NCBI GenBank assembly: GCA_025766275.1 | Contig: JAFKAC010000008.1 | Coordinates: forward strand, 1,240,001 to 1,304,000 | Origin: Lactarius indigo | Lineage: Eukaryota; Basidiomycota; Agaricomycetes; Russulales; Russulaceae | DNA length: 64,000 nt | Reading direction: 5' to 3' | Shown: positions 24,248 through 35,600 of the stretch, piece after piece | Position numbering within the stretch: the first letter of the stretch is position 1 | Layout of the letters: each line of letters begins with the position of its first letter | Position numbers and translations under genes: made by a program | The notes under the pieces: model-generated | What the model saw: the letters and a program-made list of their open reading frames with translations, nothing else | Told to the model about the DNA's origin: nothing | Databases searched by the model: none

Positions 24248-24588
24248 TGTTGGAGTTGCAGCCACACATGATGTGTAAGCGTCGGAGACGTTCGGGCCAG
24301 CTGGACCGGCAACACAATATTCTCTAAGTCGAGATCAGTTGCTCGACCACAGTCTCAATTTTCTACTGCCTGAAATTTATTTTCACGCTACATAAATACT
24401 TTGTAGTCCTAGAGTACATACCTCAGCCATTTCTCCCAAAACGCTGAGGTTAGTAGTTCACTTTACTTCTCGTATTTTTACTTTACTTACTGTGTATTAG
24501 TCGCGCTTCCTGCGCTCCTACAGGTACATACACAATCCTATTAGCCATTTCTCCCAAAACGCTGAGTCGCGCTTCCTGTGCTCCTACA
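24248..24588 (+). repeat. Copia 3' LTR
   Basis: 341 bp, TGTTGGAG...CTCCTACA, followed by target duplication CTAGC. Confidence 0.93.
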
Positions 24589-24593
24589 CTAGC

Positions 24594-25185
24594 TATACGG
24601 TCTTGGGCATTCATATACGGTGACATTGATGGCCAAATTATTGAAACTGCCACCCTCCTCGAACCACCAGGGCATGCCAGCAGCACAACTCATTCTCCAA
24701 GGCAGTTGCAAAGTCACCTTTTTCGACCTGTAGTAAGGACCGGCCTGGGGATGCAGAGATTCTGGCAACTGAGATGTGGTGGTACTATAACAGTCCAGGG
24801 GGTAATCCCTCTCTTTCTGTTACCTCGGTTCCACACCATGCCACAGCTTAGGTCAACCCACTCCCCTACAGACCATCACCCACATCTTTGGATGCCTATG
24901 CAACTCATATTCAAAGAGCATTGCCATCTCTGATACGTATGCAATCAACCACTGGCCAGATGAACCTTGGCGCCTCGCAGCTCTGAGTCAACAGCGTGGC
25001 ATATGAGGTGCACTATACCAATGCACTCCTGTGGTGCAAGTTCTACTATATCTCCAAGGACTCAGCTCCCACCCTCAACGCAAGCATGTGCTCCGTAGTG
25101 CTCCGTAGTTGCTGGCAAGGCTCAAAGTGCAGCTTCGGGCTGTGCATGCATACAATAACATATGGCTGCGGCAGCATTGAGCCAG
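24594..25185. other. Degraded intergenic DNA
   Basis: About 590 bp right of the Copia element. Short open stretches only; I recognise no domain. May be the other half of an old repeat cut by Copia. Confidence 0.35.
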
Positions 25186-25830
25186 TCACCTCACACAGAA
25201 CTCCTCTGCACCGTCCTGCACGCTACCTCCTTCTGCCAGTGCGATACCCATCAGCTTCAGTAACAGAAACAGCGAGTTCAGGGAGAAGGTGTGCCTGGTG
25301 TTCGTGGTGTTTGCTGCACTGCTTGACCTGCCACGTAAGGGCATCGCGACATCATGGCCTCCTGCAGAGCGGGGGCAGGTCGTAGTACTCACGGGCAACG
25401 TGGAGGAGATGGCACTGTCAGTCACCAGTTGTTCAGGCTACATGGTGTGACATGCAGATGACCGTGTCTGACGGGAGCCGTGCTTGATCACATGAGCGTG
25501 AAGCAGCTGTGTGAGCGTGTGGCAAACGTGAGTGTGTTTGCATGCACAAGCCCGAAACACAAGATGGCAATCATGGGGGCGTTCCAGGCCTGTGGTGGCA
25601 TCGTGGCAAAGACTGACGATGGAGGTGAGTGCTTACCATCTTGCTTGTTTATTTTTGTTTCACTTCTATGGTTCTGATGTGTGCATTGGGTGCTGGTGCC
25701 ACAGATAATGACCCATCAGTGCTAAAGATAGTGGATATTGGCGTGCCACAGGCAAGAGTGGGATGGATATCATGACGGTAGTCATGAACGTTGTCCCTGT
25801 GCACCACAGTTTAGGTACTTTTGTACCCTC
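25186..25830 (+). pseudogene. Relic of a P-type Ca2+-ATPase (PMR1-like)
   Basis: Fragment of the catalytic P and N domains of a P-type cation pump. Seen: FVVFAALLDLPRKGIATSWPP, VVVLTGNVEEMAL (in place of VMITGD..ET), VSVFACTSPKHKMAIM (family: VFARTSPRHK), TDDG and then, after an apparent 80-nt intron ending about 25703, NDPSVLKIVDIGV (family: TGDGVNDAPALKxADIG). Frames change and stops occur between the blocks, so it is not functional. The kept intron argues against a retrocopy. Confidence 0.75.
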
Positions 25831-25905
25831 GCACCCACATTTCAGCTACTTGCACATACAAATCTATTAATACAATGCCAAAAGAGTCACTGTATAGGTG
25901 CTTTG

Positions 25906-26247
25906 TCAAGCTGGGAAGTAAAGACTATCCTTCAGCATGCTCATCATCTCTTCTGTGTCCACAATGATAGGATCCACACAATCATCAAAGAGTACTTCAT
26001 ATGTAACTGACCTGTCCCACTTCCTGGAGTACCCAATAACCTTATACAAACCAGAGTCATCAGTGTTAGGTGAGAGGATGAACTGCTTCCCATGCAGATT
26101 TTCAGGAGTTTGGAATGATTGAAGTTCTTCATTGGTGATGTGCCTTGGTTCAGCCAATGGCTTGGAGAGAGGTGCCTCACAAATTTCTATGACAGGAGTA
26201 GGGTGTGTGAATGACCTATATATTGTTGGTGAGATGCAGAACACCAA
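25906..26247 (-). CDS. Unrecognised ORF, 113 codons
   Basis: Not recognised. Seen: uninterrupted frame with PLAEPRHITNEELQSFQTPENLHGKQFIL and SVTYEVLFDDCVDPIIVDTEEMMSMLKDSLYF, which reads like real protein and suggests a short chromo/Tudor-like beta fold of the kind found in fungal transposon proteins. The N-terminus may be spliced from upstream. It lies among old repeats, so it is probably a transposon fragment. Confidence 0.4.
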   Translation of the reverse strand: MVFCISPTIYRSFTHPTPVIEICEAPLSKPLAEPRHITNEELQSFQTPENLHGKQFILSPNTDDSGLYKVIGYSRKWDRSVTYEVLFDDCVDPIIVDTEEMMSMLKDSLYFPA

Positions 26248-26811
26248 AAAGGGGCCATTGAGCTGGGTTACACTTGTTACAATCTCTTTACTTTGGACTT
26301 GTCCTTTCCTTGATTTGCTACTTCACTTCCCAATACTATATGAGCCCTGTATGACTACATGGACATTACATTTTATTGGTTCCTATCTTTCTGTCTTGTT
26401 TCCAATCACACATGAGCCCATGTGATTCACCTTTGTTCCCTTTATGACTTGCCTTTGTTTCCTTTAAGTATTTCCCTTAGTTCCATCTTGAGGCAATTAC
26501 ACCATCTGTTTGTAGGATGTATGCACCTTACTGACTATTCAAGCACAGGCCTACCTAGCTTGTACAGTAGACTAGACTTCTTGTGTAACTACTACACTCG
26601 TCTATAAATGTTGCCTTCACACATACTTGTCTCAACAATCCCTGCCTTGTTTTCTGCTAAGCCTTCAAGCTTTAGCCTCCCCTCTACAACCCAAGTGACT
26701 TGCATCCTTGTGGTCTTTGTGCATCATCACTGCTGAAGTTGAGCCATCAAGCTTTGACTCCCATTATTGACTGACTTAGTACAGGTCATACTTAACACCC
26801 CTGTAGTAGCA
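26248..26811. other. AT-rich spacer without recognised gene
   Basis: About 560 bp, T-rich; no domain, RNA gene or repeat structure recognised. Confidence 0.35.
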
Positions 26812-27255
26812 TTACAACACTAACTCTGTTAGCAACTTATGATGCCTCCTCAAGATTGCCAATTGAACATTCTCAGGTTGATTTGCAGTCTTGCAGGTTA
26901 CAATACACATGAGAGCTGCATGAGCTGCATGCAAAATTTTGACATGACTATGTGTCAGATGGTAAACTAAAGCCCCTGAAGCTCTGAAAAACAAAAGACT
27001 CAACTCTTCAAAAATTTGTAGAACCATGCAACACATATTGTCACATGTTGAAAGATATTCATCAATCTTATGTGGTGTGGGTTCCCAGTGTTGACCATGT
27101 TTCACAATAAGGGGTGATTTCTGGATTTGTGCCATGGCTTCATCAAATTTATGTTGATTGGTTCTGAGCACTTCAGCCTGCTCTACAAAGATATTTTCAT
27201 ATTTGACCTGTTCTCTTGCCATTTCTTCAATGTAGTCACTGGCAGCAGATGTTGA
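26812..27255 (-). CDS. Unrecognised ORF, 147 codons, helical
   Basis: Not recognised. Start taken at MSTSAASDYIEEMAREQVKYENIFVEQ (27255); the frame is open further upstream but that part falls in the palindrome described next. Composition predicts helices with a possible coiled coil in the first 50 residues, then CCMVLQIFEELSLLFFRASGALVYHLTHSH. May belong to an old mobile element. Confidence that it is a real gene is low. Confidence 0.35.
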   Translation of the reverse strand, partial: STSAASDYIEEMAREQVKYENIFVEQAEVLRTNQHKFDEAMAQIQKSPLIVKHGQHWEPTPHKIDEYLSTCDNMCCMVLQIFEELSLLFFRASGALVYHLTHSHVKILHAAHAALMCIVTCKTANQPENVQLAILRRHHKLLTELVL

Positions 27256-27283
27256 CATTGTGATGAGTGAATAGAAGTGATGA

Positions 27284-27826
27284 CACTGGATGGAAAATAC
27301 CCTTTTATCATTGGCAAAATTGAGGCATATCCTATAACAAACAGTAATTTTTATCCATAATTCTTCATACATACAATGTTGATAAGTAAATATTGTCATT
27401 GCAATTTCAAAGCAAAATATGTAGACAGTATAAAACTTCTTTTTCACAATATTGTCAGAATATTATAGAGGTTACATTACGTATCTTGTTGAAATATTTC
27501 ACATGGTAATATCTTTATAAAAATGCAACAGTGGTTCAGTTCAGAGGGTTTGGGCAAGGTTCAGGGTTTACCAGAAACATTTTATCAAGATATATACCAT
27601 GTAAAATGTCTCAACAAGATGCATAGGTATAACCTCTATGATATTCTGACAATATTAAAGGAAAGGAAATTTATACTGTGTACATATTGTGCTTTAAAAT
27701 TGCAATGACAATATTTAGTTACCTTATCAACATTTTATGTATGAAGATTTATGGATAAAAATTACCTTTTGTTATAGGATATGCCTAAATTTTGTCAATG
27801 ATAAAAGGGTATTTTCTGTCCAGTGT
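27284..27826. repeat. Long imperfect palindrome (about 240-bp arms)
   Basis: Left arm about 27284-27521, right arm about 27580-27826, spacer about 58 bp. Matching blocks include CCCTTTTATCATTG, GCATATCCTATAACAAA, TATTGTCATTGCAATTT, ATATTGTCAGAATAT and ATCTTGTTGA, each found inverted in the other arm. Identity about 80 percent by eye. AT-rich. Confidence 0.85.
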
Positions 27827-27949
27827 GAGTGGAGGATCGATGACCAATGACTTCAAGTTGGTGTGCTTCAACCAAACATCCATATACAGGCCATAGGTCA
27901 TTTGGCATGGTATTTGCATGGTATTAGTTCACACTTAATTTGTTTGTAT

Positions 27950-28205
27950 TACAGGTACAAGTATGGCCCATATGGTGTGTCTATTACTTTGCAACTATGG
28001 ACAATATAGAATAGATAATATAACTAACTACATCATACCATCACCATTGTTACTGCCTGTCACTATCACCATCACCCTTGCTGCCACTGTGGTCATCATC
28101 AATGCTGCCACCACAATGATTGTCTTTGTGTTGTTGCTGCTGCCATAGTTGTCTTTGCATTGCCACCATCATCATTTTCATCTTTGTGTCATCCATCTTC
28201 ACATT
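27950..28205. repeat. Low-complexity CAT/CAC/CTG-rich tract (left flank of B')
   Basis: Trinucleotide-like runs (CATCACCAT, GCTGCCAC, TTGTTGCTGCTGC). The tract continues on the other side of element B' (61655-62336) and beyond the solo LTR (62815-62890). Confidence 0.6.
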
Positions 28206-28210
28206 GCTAC

Positions 28211-28746
28211 TGTAACGTCGCCACAACGTTAGCCCGACTTGAGCTCGAAAGAGGCGATAACAACTTAGCGAAGATCCTTGCTGACACGACGACACGTAGG
28301 TCCGTGCTCTTGTCTCAGTGAATACTCGGAGGTACACCGACAAGACTCGGTAGGTAGTCACAAGCGGAGTTGGACTCAGTCTAGAACTGTAAGGTGAAAG
28401 AGGGACGAGAGAGAGAGAGATGGAAACAAGTGACGATTCAAGAAGACCAAGATGGCGTATCTTGGTCTTCGCAAGACAGTTTAAATACAAGTCGAGCAGG
28501 CTTTCAAGCGCTGCTATGAGTCACAGTAGTGTAGCGTCCAACGTATCGCGTAAGTAGCTCAAATCCTAATACTACTAGTACCAGTACTAGTGGCGTCGGT
28601 CATCAGTCAGCAATCGTACCGTATCTCCTATCGCATCACTGTATCACCGTGGTAAAGTCCGCAACTAATCTACCTTACCGCCATAGTTGCAACCGGTACA
28701 GTAAGGGTCCTGAGTCATGTGTAGTCGTACAGTTCGAAACGTGACA
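28211..28746 (-). repeat. B' 3' LTR
   Basis: 536 bp on the minus strand (TGTCACGTTTCGAACTG...GACGTTACA). Contains the transcript-start hairpin GAAGACCAAGAT / ATCTTGGTCTTC. Confidence 0.92.
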
Positions 28747-28776
28747 TCACCCCCCTTTTAGTGTGAGACCCCAGAC

Positions 28777-30170
28777 TCACCGAAAGTCGCGAGGCGGCCA
28801 AGTGCGCTGTTTGTCGGCAATGTGCTCTAAGGCGGTGGTGCGCTCCAGGCGGTAGATGGAGTCGCGCCGGTCGTCCTGCGCACACTCGATCATTGCGCGG
28901 AGTTGGCTCACCCTGGCTCGGAGTCGATCCAGCTTGTAGCTGGCCGCGCGGAAGCGCGTGACCTCCACAGTGAGTGACTCATCGTTGATGCGATTGAGCG
29001 CGCGGTCGGTGATCTTGTCTGCTTCAAAGACGACCAAGTCCTCGTGCGGGTACATAGGGCAGAGTGCGGCGGATACGTGGGGGTCGGCATAGAAGGGCTT
29101 ACCGTAGACGTGTGGTGAGCCCGGTATGACCCCTAATATTAGGGGGTCCGCCCCTCTGATAATCTGAATGTGGGACGCGTCCCTCTCTACTCCGTCTGGC
29201 CCGGTGATGGGGTATCGAATGTAATGGGGTCGTTGGTTCGCCCGGAACCCTTCAGGCGCAATGACATGTGCGGGGTCCTCGGCGGCGGTGAACGGACGGT
29301 GATCGGCAGCACCAGGCACGCGCACACGTCCTTGATACATGGGGGACCTGTCGGTGTAGACGAGCCAGGGTGTGATGAGGGGATTATCAGGGTCACGTTT
29401 CGTTCGAAGGAAGGAGTGTCTCGCCGGGTAATAATCTTCGTCGTCATGGCCAGCCTCAGCTGCCGCCATCGCTGCCGACGCTCGCGCATCTCCCTCAGTC
29501 GGGCCGCTGCTGAGTCGAGCTGCTCCTTCTGCCACGCTGCCGCTACCCTCTTCCACCCCTCCAACTCGTACTCCATCAGCGCTTGAACGCTGGTTGTTGC
29601 TTGGGAAAACTCCGCGAACGCCGATGAGGTCGTCGCTTGGGGGGATAGCGGCAATGGGTTCTCGCTCACCACGATCGTTTCGGAAGACGTGGGCGACAGC
29701 TTGGTCATCGTCTGGAGTGGTTGTTGGGTCTGGAAATCTGGTGACAACGTTGATCCATTCTTGCGTGGTGATGGGCCCCTCTGTTGGTGCAAGAGGCGTC
29801 CATGGTGTGAGCTGAGTGTTGGGAACTTCGGTGTCGTCGTCCTCCGCCAGGAGGGCGCGGGCGTCTTCTGCGAGGGAGTCGAGGAGTTGTGCTTGTGTGA
29901 CATGGTGTAATGGAGAAGTGGGCATGAGAGTAGTAATGGCAGAGCGAAGGAAGAGGGGATGACTGTCCTCTGTTCGAGCAACTCCTACTTTATCCCTTTT
30001 ACCGTGGGCCTGTGTTTCCTGATACAGTCAGAGAGCTTCTGGTGCGAAGACGTCATCCTTGTTGACCCACTGGTTCTCCGAGTCCGGGTATCCCTTCCAT
30101 TTGATGAGATATTGAAGGCATCTTCCCCTGCCGAAATGCCGAGTGTCTAGAATGGCCTCGACTTCGTATT
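28777..30170 (-). pseudogene. B' pol, C-terminal segment (chromodomain and tail)
   Basis: Open frame from the GTATT target site of element A down to the natural stop at 28777. It encodes the chromodomain (FGRGR, QYLIKWKGYPDSENQW) and the conserved tail domain also found in A and B (YPARHSFL, VIAPEGFRANQRPHYI, DSIYRLERTTALEHI). This segment itself has no break. Confidence 0.85.
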
Positions 30171-30678
30171 TGTTACGGTACGGACTTGATGACTCATTAA
30201 CACGCAACTCACGACCGGTTATGACTACGGTCCGGTATCAGATTAGTCATGGACTCTTACTTCGCATCAGTCAGCATAGTAGTTCGCATGTGATTGTGAC
30301 TCATGTATGACTCATTCCTAGGATAGCTGTACTAGGGTTCGAGCTAGTTACGCTATTGGTTACCTACTGTTCGAGCGGCGCTTTAAAGCCCGCGTGTAAC
30401 TGTATAAGTAGTAGTCGCAGAAGACCAAGAGTCCCCATCTTGGTCTTCTTCAATCCACCACTTGACTCGTCTCTTGTTCGCCTTAGTCGCTAGGCTAAGT
30501 GTACCTCCACTCCTATCCACCAAGGGATAGCTCTCTATCATTTTAGCTGCAGCGTGTGCCAGTGTGCCCCTGTTCAGCTTGCGTTGGGTTGATACAAGAT
30601 CCCCATTCGCCCTTCTTCGCCAAGTCGATTACGCCCTCAATAGAGTCCAAGTCAGACTAACGCCGGTGGAGCGTAACA
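30171..30678 (+). repeat. Element A 5' LTR
   Basis: TGTTACGGTACGG...GCGTAACA, 508 bp. TATA-like GTATAAG at 30402-30408; predicted transcript start about 30437 inside the hairpin GAAGACCAAGA / TCTTGGTCTTC (30420-30448). Confidence 0.92.
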
Positions 30679-30680
30679 TT

Positions 30681-30691
30681 AAGACCAAGAT
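30681..30691 (+). other. Element A self-priming primer-binding site
   Basis: AAGACCAAGAT, two bases after the LTR, is the exact complement of ATCTTGGTCTT at 30437-30447 at the predicted 5' end of the transcript. No tRNA match is needed. This is the Tf1/sushi arrangement. Confidence 0.8.
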
Positions 30692-30698
30692 CCTCATC

Positions 30699-32660
30699 GT
30701 GGCGTACTCGACCAGAGACCAGTGGACGTCTTTCCGTCCCTACCACATTGAACGACGAGGAGACCGCAACGTACCAACAAGATTCTTAGGAGCAGCTCAG
30801 TGGAGAGAACGAGGAGAAGACACTGGGTATTTCGTAGAATTTAACGGTCCCAACCGTTTCCGACCTGTTGAGTTCAATTTCGAACACCTTTGTTGGACCG
30901 AGGTTACTTGGAACCCCATAGATCATCACTGGGACATTGTACGACCAGCAGGAAGAAACTACAATTGCGACATTGACGCGCGAGAGCTTAATAGCCGCGC
31001 AGATTACGGCCCTATTGACGGACAAGCACAAGAACATACAGACGAAGGAATCAGCGGAGAAGAAGCCTCCGAAAGTCAATCACCGAGCAGAGGAACAACA
31101 CCGGCAGAAGAAGCTAGTCTGGGAGCCATTGGCGACCACATCATACAACGAACTGAGTCCCTCACTATTCATCAGCCCGAACCAGAAATAATTCGCATCC
31201 ACAGCCCAACAATCGCAATGGCAACTGCCACTATTACGCACGAAGAACTGCTCACCACGGAAGCAAGAGATCAAATAGCGCTAGAAGAACAAAGGTGCAT
31301 TGCAGAAGAGTCCAGAGCTAATTTAGCTCCCATCAATCCCTACACCGGTCACCGAATGACCGACGACGACGTAGCAATCCATCGCGCCATTGGGCCCGAC
31401 GTAGCTGACCCTCCCAGTGGAGGAGGAGGAAACCCTGGTGATTTACCAGGAGGAGGAGGAGGACCCCCACCAGGGGGATCGGGATTCGGAGGATTCCCTG
31501 GGGGGTTCCCAGGAGGACCACCGGGAGGAGGACCTCCAGGGGGAGGATTACCAGGTGCAGGACCTATTGTTCCCCCTCCAAGTAACAAATTAGCTGGTGA
31601 AGCACCCACAGTATTCGACGGAGAACGCGCAAAAGTCAAAGCGTTTCTCACTCAATGGCATGTCTATTGGGGCATGAATGCAGACGAGGGCATCATGGCC
31701 ACACCATACCGACGCGCCCTACTCTTCCTCTCTTACATCAAGGGGGTCAACATCAGCAAATGGGTACTGGCGATGCTCACATGGCTCAACGGCCAAATAC
31801 AAGCTGGAATACCCCGCACAAGCGAAGGGTTATGGAACGAGGTCACGCACAGCTTCATGCAGCGCTTCTGCAACACCATGGAACAAGAACAAGCTCAATA
31901 CGAGCTCAAGAAAGGAGTCAAAATGATCGGAGGCAATCTAGATGAGTATTGCACTCAATTCGAACAGTTAATACGCCGCGCTCAGTACAGGCTCGATGAT
32001 CCGCAAACGCTTGACTTATTCGCGAGTGGACTGCCAAAAGACCTATATGAAAAGGTCTACACCCTTGACAACCCTCGCAACTACCGCGAGTGGAAAGTGG
32101 CAGCCACCACTCGTCAACAACAATATCTCCATCTCAAGGCGGTATTAAACAAGGGGGTTCCACAAGGACAAGGACAAGGACAACCTCGCCAACAACAACA
32201 ATGGCAGGGACCACCAAGGAGTTCCTGGCAACCAAGAAATCTACCCCGGGATCCCAATGCTATGGATACCTCCGCAGATCGAATCCGAGGGCGACTCGCG
32301 GGGGCAGAAGATATACTTGCTCCGCGTCCCCCATACCGACCAAGGGGAGGATTCCTCCAAAGAGGAGGAGGACGTAATAATCAGAGGCCAGTCACCTGTT
32401 ACAATTGTGGAAAGGATGGACACATGGCCCGCGATTGTAGGCAACCACGAGGGGGGTATCAACCCCAAGCATCGACTAGTCGTTATATCGATACCGACTA
32501 CCATCAACAAGAACCAGAAGTCGCTACCAGGGCGGTTCAAGAAGCACCCCCTCAACAGCGCGCCAACGATTGGCTTAATGGGGTAGCAGGAGAATCAGAC
32601 GACGTAAAGGACATTATCCTCCAACAGTTGTGGAAGAAGGAGGGTTTTCAGGACGCCTGA
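30699..32660 (+). CDS. Element A Gag, with conserved AUG-less N-terminal extension
   Basis: Structural protein of the virus-like particle. The frame is open from inside the LTR (about 30531) to TGA 32658-32660; I start the entry at the GTG where similarity to element B begins (VAYSTRDQWTSFRP). The first ATG in any frame after the transcript start is at 31218 (MATATITHEE), yet the 170 codons before it are conserved in B and B' (RNVPTRFL, YFVEFNGP, FRPVEFNF, DIDARELNSRAD). Then a Gly/Pro-rich hinge near 31410-31580, the gag core (FLTQWHVYWGMN, ALLFLSYIKG, LFASGLPKDLYE) and a zinc knuckle CYNCGKDGHMARDC near 32398. Confidence 0.85.
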   Translation: MAYSTRDQWTSFRPYHIERRGDRNVPTRFLGAAQWRERGEDTGYFVEFNGPNRFRPVEFNFEHLCWTEVTWNPIDHHWDIVRPAGRNYNCDIDARELNSRADYGPIDGQAQEHTDEGISGEEASESQSPSRGTTPAEEASLGAIGDHIIQRTESLTIHQPEPEIIRIHSPTIAMATATITHEELLTTEARDQIALEEQRCIAEESRANLAPINPYTGHRMTDDDVAIHRAIGPDVADPPSGGGGNPGDLPGGGGGPPPGGSGFGGFPGGFPGGPPGGGPPGGGLPGAGPIVPPPSNKLAGEAPTVFDGERAKVKAFLTQWHVYWGMNADEGIMATPYRRALLFLSYIKGVNISKWVLAMLTWLNGQIQAGIPRTSEGLWNEVTHSFMQRFCNTMEQEQAQYELKKGVKMIGGNLDEYCTQFEQLIRRAQYRLDDPQTLDLFASGLPKDLYEKVYTLDNPRNYREWKVAATTRQQQYLHLKAVLNKGVPQGQGQGQPRQQQQWQGPPRSSWQPRNLPRDPNAMDTSADRIRGRLAGAEDILAPRPPYRPRGGFLQRGGGRNNQRPVTCYNCGKDGHMARDCRQPRGGYQPQASTSRYIDTDYHQQEPEVATRAVQEAPPQQRANDWLNGVAGESDDVKDIILQQLWKKEGFQDA

Positions 32661-35600
32661 ACCCATCGGCCTGGGTGAGGGCAGTTAATTGTAACAGTGT
32701 AATCATGACTCGCTATCGTTCTATGAGAGTTCCAGTATCGATTCGCACCAGTTACGCAATGGCCGACATACGAGCACTAGTCGACTCAGGAGCAACCCAC
32801 TGCTTCATGAAACCCTCCTTCGCGAAAAGGATGGGATTGGGGACCAAGTTACTCGATATCCCAAAGAAAATATGGAATATCGATAATATGGAAAACAAAT
32901 CAGGGCGTATCACCCATTATACAGACGTCGACGTCCAAACTAAAGGCATTCATAAGGAAATCTGTTTCCTTATTACAGATATCGGCAACGAGGACATCGT
33001 ATTGGGTTACCCTTGGCTTGCCATATACGACCCACACATCAAATGGTCACAAGCGGCCATTCACGAAGATATGCTCCCTATTATTATTCGCTCGACTAAC
33101 CCGAGCATCAAAACAACGACAGTAGTGGCGGCAACTGCTGCCCAAGATGACGACTATGAAGTCGTACATTCTTGTGTCATTACAGATGTGCAACGGCAAC
33201 AATTTGAAGAAGGGTGTCGAATCAGGGCCACTGCCACTGATCTCGCCATTGCCGCTCAACAATATGTCACCAAAGCTGAGTTACCCCCCGAATACCGCGA
33301 ATTTGAACGCCTCTTCAGCGAAGAAGCGTCGGACAGGTTTCCGCCCAGCAGGCCCTGGGATCATGCCATCGAATTCAAACCAGGGACAGCCGACGCCATC
33401 GATTGCAAAATATACCCCATGACTCAAGAAGAAGACAAGAAACTGCGCGAATGGATCGACGAACAACTGAAAAAGGGGTACATACGACCCTCCAAGTCCC
33501 CATACGCATCATCCTTCTTCTTTATCAAGAAGAAGGATGGCAAGTTACGACCCGTCCAAGACTACCACAAAATCAACGCTGTCACTATCCGCAATCAATA
33601 CCCACTCCCTCTCATCTCCGACCTTATTACCGATCTCAGCAACGCTCACATCTATACCAAGCTCGACGTTAGATGGGGGTATAACAACGTACGCATCAAA
33701 GAGGGAGACGAGGAAAAGGCAGCGTTCAAAACGTGATATGGACTATTTGAACCAACGGTGATGTTTTTCGGCTTAACCAACTCCCCAGCAACGTTCCAGA
33801 CCATGATGAACTTCATCTTCAGGGACATCATTGCAAAACACGAAAAACGTGGCACGGTTATTCGGGTCTACATGGACGATATTGGCATCGCTACGGGACT
33901 TCATCACTCACTACCAGATCACATAGAGGCAGTCAAAGACGTACTCCGCGTATCCGCCGAGCACGATCTGTACTACAAGCTTGAGAAATGTCTCTTCCAC
34001 TCCCCACGTATGGATTACCTGGGGGTAATCCTTGAAAAGGGGGTGACACGCATGGACCCTGTCAAAATTTCGGGTATTAAAGATTGGCCTACGCCAACCA
34101 AAGTTAAGGATGTCCGCTCTTTTCTTGGATTTTGCAATTTTTACCGACCCTTCATACGAGGATTCGCGACCAAAGCGCGACCTCTTAACAAACTCACACG
34201 CAAAGACACCGAATGGCACTGGGGAACCGAAGAAGAAAAGGCGTTCCAAGACCTCAAAACCCTTGTCACTAGCGAACCCGTCCTCGCGCATCCAGATCTC
34301 ACACAACAATTTGAGTTAGAAGTTGACGCGTCAGGTTTCGCCACGGGTGCAGTCCTCCTTCAACGAAAAACGGACGGCAAACGACACCCGATTGGCTATT
34401 ACTCGTCCACCCTTAACGAGGCTGAACGAAATTATGATATCTACGACCTCGAGCTCCTCGCAATTGTCAAAGCATTCCGCCACTGGAGACCCCTCTTAGC
34501 GGGCTCCCCTCACAAGATCAAAGTGTTCTCCGACCATCTTAATTTACAATACTGGAAATCGCCACAAAAAATCAGTAGACGCGTGGCCAGGGAAGTACTC
34601 GAACTCTCAGAATACGATTTCGAGATTCACCACATTAAGGGGACTTCCAATGGACGCGCTGATGCGTTGTCGCGAAGACCAGACTACGACCAAGGAGAAA
34701 ACGATAACGAAGGAGTCACAGTGCTACCCGAAAGTGTCTTTGCACGCGCCACCACATTAGAAGAACCACGACATCCACACTGGAGACCTGAGATCTTGCC
34801 AGTAGAAATGACTCCAGAACACCCCATCTATGAACAAGACACAGCTAAGTTGAAACCTTGGGTCGACGCTCATAAACTAAAAGACATCGAAGGGACATGG
34901 TATAAAGACGGACGCCGAGTAGTCACTGGTGGTATTCACGACAAACGCACCATTATTGCTGCTCACCATGACTCCCTTGTCTACGGCCACCCGGGTATCA
35001 AACGCACCCTTCAACTCACTGAACGACACTACTGGTGGCCGCAAATGAAGAATGACGTCGTAGACTACGTCAAAGGTTGTGCAGAATGCCAACGGCACAA
35101 AGTCAACCTCCGTCCCATCAGAGCGCCCTTACAACCCATCTACCCCAAACCGGAGGCCCTGCCATTCGAAACCATTGCTGTGGACTTTATTACTAAACTT
35201 CCTATCTCTCGTGGCTATGATTCCATTCTAACGGTGACCGACCACGATTGTACTAAGGCTGCCGTCTTTATCCCGTGCAATGAGGAGATAACAGCCGAAG
35301 GGACAGCCGCTTTGTACGTTTCCCACGTTTTCCCACGATTTGGACTCCCCTCGCGTGTCATCAGTGATCGAGATCCCCGTTTCGCATCCAAGTTCATGTG
35401 AGAGATATGCAAAATCCTTGGCATCAGCCAAAATATCTCAACCGCTTATCACCCACAAACCGACGGCCAATCAGAGCGAACAAATCAATGGCTCGAACAA
35501 TATCTCCGCTTCTGGGTAAATGAACGACAAGATGACTGGGTTCATTATCTGCCAATGGCAGAATTCACGCATAACAACTGGCCTAACGAAACCACACGGG

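Larger units (their letters stand above)
15192..24588 (+). mobile_element. Ty1/Copia LTR retrotransposon, inactive, with three nested insertions
   Basis: Complete element with 341-bp LTRs and a target duplication CTAGC on both sides (15187-15191, 24589-24593). Gag, protease, integrase, RT and RNase H lie in Copia order. A Tc1/mariner transposon and two solo LTRs sit inside, each with an exact target duplication. The LTRs differ at 18 of 341 positions by my reading, and pol carries nonsense codons and a deletion, so it is old and non-autonomous. Confidence 0.93.
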
